Assembly (NCBI GenBank): GCA_030141605.1
Contig: JAQGDQ010000529.1
Location: 51,578 to 115,577 of the forward strand
Source of the DNA: Tubiluchus corallicola
Taxonomy: Eukaryota > Priapulida > Priapulimorpha > Priapulimorphida > Tubiluchidae
DNA length: 64,000 nucleotides
Direction: 5' to 3'
Shown here piece by piece: positions 50,187 to 58,800 of the stretch (position 1 is the stretch's first letter; each line of letters opens with the position of its first letter). Under the pieces are notes generated by a model that did not search any database, was not told the DNA's origin, and saw only the letters and a program-made list of their open reading frames with translations. A program made the translations under genes and the position numbers.

Positions 50187-50688
50187 CAGGGGTGTGCAAA
50201 TTATCTGACTAGCCGGGCCACATTAAACTTTCCCGCAATTCCTGCGGGCCACAGGCAGTTTGATCAAGGAGCCAAGTACGGAAAGGCCTAATAACGATTT
50301 TTTTTGCATCCGACCTGCGTACATCATTACTACTACACTCAAGAAACTATTTTACACGTTATTAAAATTTATATTTACAAACCATATATTTCTACTTTCA
50401 GGACAGATAGTGGTAATTTCATTACAATACATATCAGTAATGTGTATCACACAGTCTGTGTAGTACAGTGACATTAAGCTACAACCATCATGTAAGGGTT
50501 AATGGCATCCGATCTAGTAGAAAAAACTACCCGCACTATCTTTGGGATCGTGGCACGGACTTCAGCTGGATACACTCAATTAATCGCCCGGGCCGCACTT
50601 TCATTAGGTTGACAAATCTCTTCGCGGGCCGCACAAATTCTCTCGGCAGGCTGCAAGTGGCCCGCGTGCCGCAATTTGCACACCCCTG
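50187..50688. mobile_element. hAT MITE family C, copy 2, perfect 8-bp duplication
   Basis: 502 bp. It begins CAGGGGTGTGCAAATT and ends AATTTGCACACCCCTG, flanked by TTCTAGCT at 50179-50186 and 50689-50696. It lies in the opposite orientation to the copy at 37910. Both carry the same ~60-codon frame (VRVNGIRSSRKNYPxYLWDR), probably fortuitous. Confidence 0.92.
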
Positions 50689-51417
50689 TTCTAGCTACTA
50701 ATATTTTTACTTTTGATGTATAGCTAATTAATAGTGCTTACTTATAATGTAATTAAGGATATAATAATTAAACATCATGGCTAATGATTGTTGTCAATAT
50801 TTTTTGATTTACTTTTCAGATAATAATACTAATTTCAATAATAAATTGTCACTAATAAGTTGATCACTGATGGAATATCATTATTGTTGGTGACGTTATG
50901 AATGTTAGTGAAAAGCCTGAGATTGTTTGTATACGATTAAAAGTCTGACCAGCATTGGAAGGCCCGACTTTTCATTATAGATCAGTAGACAGACGGTATA
51001 GATGTGATTAAAACAGTCATTTATTAACACGAAAGAGGAATAGTCAGTACAGTAAGTAATGAAGTAGATGTGTTGCAGTTAAATAGTTGATTAAGCTGAC
51101 AATTGTTACAGTCGTATTAACAGTAATAATTAATGCTACCAAATAGAGTAACACTAATACCACTGCAAATGACTAAACATGCAAATTATTTAAATGGGAA
51201 AAACTTTCAAGTTCATCTGTATTAAAAACCCGAGTAGAACTAGAACTTGTAGAACTAGAACCTTGTAGAACTGTGTACAATATGTGAAAGCTGTCCTTCG
51301 TCAAACGGATATAATCGCTGACGACCTCGAGAACACAAAACAACATATCAGGGATTCCGAAAGAACTAAACTGCACACCTGTGTCTCTATCTGAATCCCG
51401 AACTATCTGTCAGTGCA

Positions 51418-51640
51418 ATGTGTAGCGTTAAAGTAAATGAGCTCCATAGGATTAAAACATCTCGGTTACGCCTCTCCTCACATAACCTAGCTATTGAGAC
51501 GGGAAGATGGGCAAGGATAAAAAGAGAAGACAGGCTATGCTCCTGTTCTGGTTTAAACATTCAAACAGAAGAGCATGTTATCTGTTTTTGCCCACTTACT
51601 AATCACCTTCGTGAAGATAACACTGAACTGAACTGAAACT
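51418..51640 (+). mobile_element. C-terminal fragment of a LINE ORF
   Basis: Encodes RLRLSSHNLAIETGRWARIK, then REDRLCSCSG and EEHVICFCPLT. The Cys/His arrangement (CSC ... EEHVxxxC) after a LAIETGRW block is recurrent at the C-terminus of reverse-transcriptase proteins of several invertebrate and fish LINEs. No RT core is present, so it is a short fragment. Confidence 0.5.
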
Positions 51641-51876
51641 TCCATTTTCAATGGAAACCCAAAGTCATATTCTGAATTTGTAAATAACTGTTTAGCGATT
51701 TTTGGACAGTAATGATCATGTTAGGCGATAATAAGTGTGTAGTGAGAATTTGTAAATAATTCTTCAATTATTTTTTGACAGTAATAATCATGTTATATGA
51801 TCAAAAGTCCTTTTTTTGTAGTGATCTATGGACTGAACCAAAATATCATGTTCGACTATCTCTTAATCAGTCAATA

Positions 51877-51912
<36 letters not shown>
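51877..51912. repeat. (TA)n microsatellite
   Basis: About 17 TA dinucleotides. Confidence 0.95.
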
Positions 51913-51915
<3 letters not shown>

Positions 51916-52104
51916 ACAAAGGCAGTACATAAAAAATGCTCTCAGATACCCCCAATTTAGGAAAACACAGGGAGACTCGGGGGCTTGTAGAGTAGTTGGG
52001 TAGTTTTACTCCCCGGCTGCAGATCGGCTGATGTCCAATTACAAAGTGTTGAGATATAATCATGCCACTTCTTTACCTAAAGAATATTTGGAAAAATTGT
52101 TAGA

Positions 52105-52621
52105 AACAGGTGTCACCACTTACTAGTCATTTATCAAACAGTGCAGTGTCTAACAGGTGTCACCACTTACTAGTCATTTATCAAACAGTGCAGTGTCTAA
52201 CAGGTGTCACCACTTACTAGTCATTTATCAAACAATGCAGTGTCTAACAGGTGTCACCACTTACTAGTCATTTATCAAACAGTGCAGTGTCTAACAGGTG
52301 TCACCACTTACTAGTCATTTATCAAACAGTGCAGTGTCTAACAGGTGTCACCACTTACTAGTCATTTATCAAACAGTGCAGTGTCTAACAGGTGTCACCA
52401 CTTACTAGTCATTTATCATACAGTGCAGTGTCTAACAGGTGTCACCACTTACTAGTCATTTATCAAACAGTGCAGTGTCTAACAGGTGTCACCACTTACT
52501 AGTCATTTATCAAACAGTGCAGTGTCTAACAGGTGTCACCACTTACTAGTCATTTATCAAACAGTGCAGTGTCTAACAGGTGTCACCACTTACTAGTCAT
52601 TTATCATACAGTGCAGTGTCT
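52105..52621. repeat. 47-bp minisatellite, 11 copies
   Basis: The unit contains AACAGGTGTCACCACTTACT, then AGTCATTTATCAAACAGTGC and AGTGTCT. Copies are almost identical; A/T variants (CATACAG) recur in copies 7 and 11. This suggests recent expansion. Confidence 0.97.
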
Positions 52622-52993
52622 ATACGTACTACCAGTTCATGGGTATATCACATGGTGACTGTGGTAACATTTTGATCGGACATTTTGCTACCATAATCCG
52701 TTAAATCAGTCTTGAACGGTGCATTTGTTCAGCACGTATTACAGGATCAATGCCGTGCTTCTGCAAGTAACTCGGTGAAGTGTAAACACAATGGAGTAAT
52801 CAGTAAAGTTATATCCTTACACGAATTCTACATAGAGTAAGTCAGAATACAGTAAGTTACTAACTTTTATTGTTTGTTATGATCTTTACTGTAGAGATTA
52901 GGTAACAGGAACTTTCAAGATTTACATACCGCCATATTTTGTCATTCAACAATTTAAATGCCCCATTAGTTACAAGAGAAGCCACCTCTCACC

Positions 52994-53085
52994 TCAGTTG
53001 TGTCTGGCTTTCACCTGGTTAATTAATTCTTGCTTGTAAAGTTTCTCCACGGCAGTAGCTAGAGCCCCTGGTGGTGTTTTTTGTG
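52994..53085 (-). CDS. possible terminal exon of an unidentified minus-strand gene
   Basis: After an acceptor (gattgagcttag) the frame entered in phase 1 reads QKTPPGALATAVEKLYKQEL, then INQVKARHN and TGA. The amphipathic helical C-terminus looks coding. The family is not recognised, and no upstream exon was linked. A longer frame on the same strand covers the same bases in another phase. Confidence 0.35.
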
Positions 53086-54078
53086 CTAAGCTCAATCATG
53101 TTTTCGGTTCTTTTGACTTTGACAGCTAATGATAAAGGCATCAGTTGTGTGGTTAAGTTACCATGTAACCTGAAATGTACACATGTAAAATTACCTTTGT
53201 AGAACATAGAACATTTATTTTCTCCAATTAGTTTGACATAAAAAGTTTTTTAAATATTACATAATTATAATCGTGGAGCAGGGCAGGGAAGGACCATAGG
53301 GTCATATAGTCTCCTGCCCTTTCTTGTAAATAGATTAGTATATTAAAAATAAATGGTGATGCTGCAGATAACAAAAACAAATAAGAAAACATAATAATAA
53401 GAACAGTATAAATGATACAAATTATCAAAAAAGAAGTGAAAACAAAAAATAATAAAGTTGGATACCTAAATCTAAACAAAACAATACAATTATTCAGTAA
53501 TTAGGATTATTATATATAGTATTTTCAAATAGGGGTCTTATTAACAGGGGTATTTGACCAAGGTTAGTGAGTAAAGTTAAAAAACTGAGAGTATGGAGAG
53601 ATAAAATAAGTATCAAAAAAGTGTAATATAGAAAAATTTAAGAGAAAAAGTAAGTATGAGAAAGAGAGTATGTAGCATATCATAGCAAGCATCATTAATT
53701 TTTCGCAATTGCTAACTTTTCTTCAGCATGATGTACACGTATGTGTTGGCTCTCCATATTGAAGGTATGTATTGCAATAAAAATAACTGAGGCAACTGTC
53801 GCAGATGCGATTTAATATTCAATTCATTAATTTGCCGTTAGATATTATTATTAGTTTACACTTAATTTCTCATTGCAGCACTGCTCTCATGTTATACACT
53901 GCCACTAAGTTCGTGCTGCCACCTATTAATAAGTTTGTATTTTGCTGGCTGTGTATGTTTTGTATAAAGCTAGGGTAGTTGGCTTCTTGAGTTTGGTTTT
54001 ATTATACTAGGTTAGAAGAGTAATAAGTAATCAGACGTGACTGAATAGGCAGTTGTGTTTAAAATGTTTAATGTTTTG
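53086..54078. other. no gene recognised
   Basis: AT-rich sequence without convincing exons, repeats or RNA genes. Confidence 0.4.
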
Positions 54079-54272
54079 CTAAGATGACAAATGAACACGA
54101 GACTTTATACTTTTACTATTTGAATGACGTAGATGATCTTGACTGTGTGAGTGTTTCTGTCTGTATAGATCAGTGCTCAAGTGTTTAAATCTTTCTGTGC
54201 AAAATCTAAATGTGTTAACATTTGTCCTCTTGCTGGTTTTCTGACTGGTTCTATTGCTTGTTGAAGAGCTAT
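54079..54272 (-). CDS. possible Ser/Lys/Arg-rich terminal exon next to the 52-bp array
   Basis: The minus strand is open from an acceptor-like ctacctgaag (entry phase 1) through SSSTSNRTSQKTSKRTNVNT, then FRFCTERFKHLSTDLYRQKH and more, to a stop at 54079. The acceptor lies at the edge of the 52-bp minisatellite, and the first exon bases (ATAGCTCT) are also in the repeat unit. The family is unknown and coding status unproven. Confidence 0.3.
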
Positions 54273-54673
54273 CTTCAGGTAGTCTAAGCATATGCCCAAT
54301 CCAGAGCTATCTTCACTGGATTATCTTTGCGTAGTCTAAGCATATGCCCAATCCAGAGCTATCTTCACTGGATTATCTTCAGGTAGTCTAAGCATATGCC
54401 CAATCCAGAGCTATCTTCACTGGATTATCTTCAGGTAGTCTAAGCATATGCCCAATCCAGAGCTATCTTCACTGGATTATCTTTAGGTAGTCTAAGCATA
54501 TGCCCAATCCAGAGCTATCTTCACTGGATTATCTTCAGGTAGTCTAAGCATATGCCCAATCCAGAGCTATCTTCACTGGATTATCTTCAGGTAGTCTAAG
54601 CATATGCCCAATCCAGAGCTATCTTCACTGGATTATCTTCGCGTAGTCTAAGCATATGCCCAATCCAGAGCTA
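54266..54673. repeat. 52-bp minisatellite, about 8 copies
   Basis: The unit contains AGGTAGTCTAAGCATATGCC, then CAATCCAGAGCTATCTTCAC and TGGATTATCTTC. Variation is mostly at the AGG/GCG/TAG position. Confidence 0.95.
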
Positions 54674-55073
54674 CAACTTCTTTGTGCCTGAATTACGATG
54701 AAAACGTCAGCAGGGATGAGAATGACAAATTGCAAAACACTGTGAGACAGGCCGTAGGCAGCAACAAATTGTAATTTTGTAACCATAGAGAGCCTCTAAG
54801 TGGACTTAAATTATCAATTACCTTGTTTCATGCATAATTTAAAATACCCAACTATCAAGGATACATGATACCTAATTGACTCAAAAACGTCTAAGTACTG
54901 GCCACTCCTATGCAAAAGTATATAAAAACTGTCTGCAATTGACTCAAATAACTCTGCGCAATTGATTCTATATTTTTATACATAGAGATATACACGTGGT
55001 TACATTGATGTACGTGATGTAAACAAAGTGACGGCCTGCCAACTAGCGGCCACAACTAGTAGTTTGTGAAATA

Positions 55074-55226
55074 ATGTACTGGGGCCGTAAAAATTTTCTC
55101 AACGAATTTACGCGATTTACAAAAATGGCACTACTGGTCTTCCAAAAACTCGGAATTCCGCGTATCCGCAGAATATTCTCATCCCTGAAACGTATGCCTA
55201 TCCGACGTGTGTGGTTTCAGCAGGAT
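55074..55226 (+). CDS. possible first coding exon, basic N-terminus
   Basis: ATG at 55074 (or 55125) opens a frame ending at a good donor (CAGGAT|gtaagc, phase 0). From the second ATG it reads MALLVFQKLGIPRIRRIFSS and then LKRMPIRRVWFQQD, an Arg-rich amphipathic stretch like a mitochondrial targeting peptide. Local GC is higher than in the flanks. No downstream exon was found. Confidence 0.28.
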
Positions 55227-55659
55227 GTAAGCGACAGCCCAAACAGCCCCTGTCATGAACCATTTTATTTTGTACGCCAAATTGTAAACTTTAGCCTGAC
55301 TTCTTTATTCATTGTTACAATTTTTGTTATTAAGAATTAATCTGCATTATGATACCCTGCTGTTGCTTGAAAATAGAACTGTTGTAGCCATTTTTACCTT
55401 TGTTCATGATAAAGTCTTTTATCAGACATTACCCACATTTTGTTCTCTTAGTCTTTTACTTAACACTGTAAGTTACCATACATTATGTGAATGCGCAGTT
55501 ACTTAGTTATAATAAAAACTAATAATTATGAGTATTTGCTGGAGAATCAAGTAGAAATTTATGCTAATTTTCAGCCCAGTGCACATTTCACGTAAAAAAC
55601 ATCAGACGGTAAAATAAACCTCAATAGAGGTATTACAGCAAAAATTTAAATAGAACTTA

Positions 55660-55701
55660 CCCAATTTCAAATGTCATTGTATGGCTACATGTTGTAGTTT
55701 A
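55660..55701 (-). pseudogene. degenerate duplicate of the end of the FBXW8-like coding sequence
   Basis: ACCCAATTTCAAATGTCATT ... GCTACATGTTGTAG repeats, with differences, the adjacent ACCCAATTTCAAATGGCGTC ... CAGCTGTATGTTGTAAC that contains the FBXW8-like stop. It lies just past the stop, in the 3' UTR. Confidence 0.5.
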
Positions 55702-55708
55702 CCCAATT

Positions 55709-55850
55709 TCAAATGGCGTCGTACGGCGTTGTCAGCTGTATGTTGTAACTGTATCCTTCATATCCACTGTAGGTTGACAAACAGTTTTCTGGTAGCTGAT
55801 TCTCCGCAAAGTTTCCAGAGAAATCATATACTAGTACTCTCCCGCGTTGC
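55709..55850 (-). CDS. FBXW8: FBXW8-like terminal exon
   Basis: 142 bp after ttatttacag. It encodes QRGRVLVYDFSGNFAENQLP, then ENCLSTYSGYEGYSYNIQLT, TPYDAI and TGA. The propeller is closed by the RVLVYDF strand. Confidence 0.82.
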
Positions 55851-58800
55851 CTGTAAATAAATACTAATCTATGAATATCACCTACAAGTAAACCTTGATT
55901 AAAATTACAGAATGCTACCTTAACACAATTGGATATTCTGTTGGCATCCTTCTGTCTTGGAAGACAATGGAATGTGCGCCAAGAGAATCCGATCCTTGAA
56001 CGTCTGCAGGGCGCACACGTGGGCAAGGTGTATGGAGATCCTAAGTTGCCCAGACAGCAGGAACCCCCTCTCTTCCTCCCTGGTGTAGTCCAAAGGAAAG
56101 CGGAGCGATACGTTTGGCACCAGATTGGCTGCAGGAGCTCCCGGAGTCAGTGAGCATGTTGCACTGGTCCGCCTTCGGGGCTCCACTCCTGATTTGGAAG
56201 GTTTACTCCTCTACACATGGCCGTTGGGTCATTTGACCTCCTCCGCCCTCCAGCCGTTGGCTGCTTGTGCAGCTCCTCCGCCTAGTGTTGAGATACAGTG
56301 TGGGCATCCCGCAAGCCTACAGCACCTGGTGTTCCTAGGCGGTCACCCATCCATGTACTAACCAGGCTCTACGTTGCTTAATCTTCGGTGATCAGACGAG
56401 AACCGGTGTTTTCAACGTGATTTGGCCGTAGTGCTTCTCCTCCTCTAAGAGTCTGCTGGTCTTGCTTGTTATTGGCAGCATTAGATTCGTTAGATACTAA
56501 ACTCTTGACTAACTACATTCACTAAGAGTGCGGTCATTCTATTAAACACAAAAATTAGTCCTTCTAAAGCTGTAAGCATTTTTTAACATTCCGAATTATA
56601 TACAAATAACTAACAATAGACCCGCCCTAATCTATGGGCTGGAAGCAGCACCTCTAAAGAAGACCGAAGAGAAGAAAATGGATGTGGAGGAGATGAGGAT
56701 GTTGAGATGGATGGTGGGAATAAGAAGAAGAGATAAAATTAGAAATAATAATATCAGAGGAACAGTAAAAGTAGTGGAAGCCTCGCAAGATTACGATGGT
56801 ATGGACACCTGAAAAGAAGAGTCGGTGGAGATCTTGTGGGAAGGGAAGACATAAATGAAGAGATGGTCAACAACAGGAATGCATGGAGAAGACTTATTCA
56901 CAACGGCTACCCGGACTAGGGAAAAGCTGGGAAGAAGAAGATACAAATAACTAACAAATCATTTGTTTATTAAGAGCAGTGATTTTCACCACAAGGACAT
57001 ATTGCTAATTTTTCACAGAGATTGAAGCTGTTTAGTCATGAAAATGGTCGAGGAGAAAAAGTTGACTGAAATAGTCAAATTATCACTGGTGTTAAGTTGA
57101 AACTTTATCAACATTCCTTCCCTTCTCGGGCAATTAGGTGTAGTAAGTAAAACAATCAGAGACTTGGGGTTATTTCACGATTACGTGTATTCCCGTATAA
57201 TTTGGAAAACGTATTAAATATAATTTTTAAGGTGATTTTCTGAAACCTGCTTCAGGTACCGTTTTCTTTTTTTTATTATTATTGTTATCACATTCAGTAC
57301 AATATAATGACATTAAGCACACATTGACATCAAAATTATTAAATCTACTATATTAAATTGTTATGCTTCATACACTATCGTAATCATAAAAGAATAATTG
57401 TACTGCAGTGGGCTAGAGAAGCAAAGGCTTGTATAAGCCCACTGTCATGTGAACCTGATAAAAAAAGAATGGATGAGTGAACAAAAAAAGAACTGGGAGA
57501 AAGGTTAGATCACACAGGAAGGGTAGAAGGATGTGTTAGTGGAAATGGTAGGAAGAAAGATAATAGATTGCGCTATGTTGACATCAGTTCTAAAGATTTA
57601 TCAATGATGCCTTGTCTTGCATAATCTGTACCAGTAATTTAGTAATTAAGTAATTAAAAAAGAACTGGGAGAAAGGTTAGATCACACAGGAAGGGTAGAA
57701 GGATGTGTTAGTGGAAATGGTAGGAAGAAAGATAATAGATTGTGCTATGTTGACATCAGCTCTAAAGATTTATCAATGATGCCTTGTTTTGCATAATCTG
57801 TACCAGGATTGTGGTATGATTGCTGTAGTAGGTGGTAGTTCTTGTCCTTTAATAAAAAATTCTAAGGCATTACTACAGTGTATATAATTTTGCTCGTGGC
57901 TCCAGTAATTATCAAAATTTAAAAGTAACATATAGAACATGATAAATTCATAAACAAGACATTAGTTTGCAGTAAATTTGGCACTCATCGACTTGCGGTA
58001 AAGGTGCTACTGCTAAGAGTAAAATGCATTAGCTACAAACACACCCACACATTACAAGGTCTACATCTACTGCAAATTAAGCCCTTGAGTTGAGAATTCA
58101 GTTTTCCATAGTAATTATTTATTTGACAAATATGACGTCTAATGAATGAAGTATGTACCATTTGTGAGTCATTCTTTCACCATCCTCAATCTCGGGGTAT
58201 AGTTCGCGTGGAATATTTGCCGTGATGAGCTTCGATCTACCAAAGTGTAGATACCGTACTGGATGCCTGTGAAAACATGACAGTAGAGATTACAGTGCTT
58301 CTGTCTTGTAACCTTACATTAACATCTCGTTAACATGTTATTATTATGTACATATATATCCTCATGTAAGTCTAATTTTTTATTTTTTTCTACTTCACTG
58401 TTGAGCATTCACTGCATTTCTGTATTCACTCAAACAGTTAAACAACTAAAAGTAATCCAAGGACAGAAATCACAGATTAAATAAGAATATGGTACCATAA
58501 AGAAACAATAATATCATATCTTAGAAATATCACCAGTATTTCATAATAATCAAACTAGCGTTCAATAAAATACCTGCATCTGAAAAACTGAAACACTCCA
58601 AGATTAAGAAAGAAATAAAAGTGGTAGGAGTTTAGTACGAACCAGAAATTCGTCACACTAGTACATGTACTCATCCACTTACGACCACAATCAATCCTAG
58701 TGGATTTATCGTAAGATGACTTGGATGCAAGTGGAGCCCATATATTTAAGCGGTATGTCCCTACATGCAAGACGTTGTGTGCGTACTCATGCTAAGTATG

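Larger units (their letters stand above)
54674..55708. other. sparse region before the FBXW8-like 3' end
   Basis: Contains one possible plus-strand first exon (55074-55226) and otherwise AT-rich sequence. A degenerate second copy of the end of the FBXW8-like coding sequence lies at 55660-55701. Confidence 0.4.

Noticed and set aside
55920-56186. 88-residue minus-strand frame as a host gene exon
   Set aside because: Continuous with the 5S-like sequence and without recognisable splice sites or family. Treated as part of a probable retroposon body.
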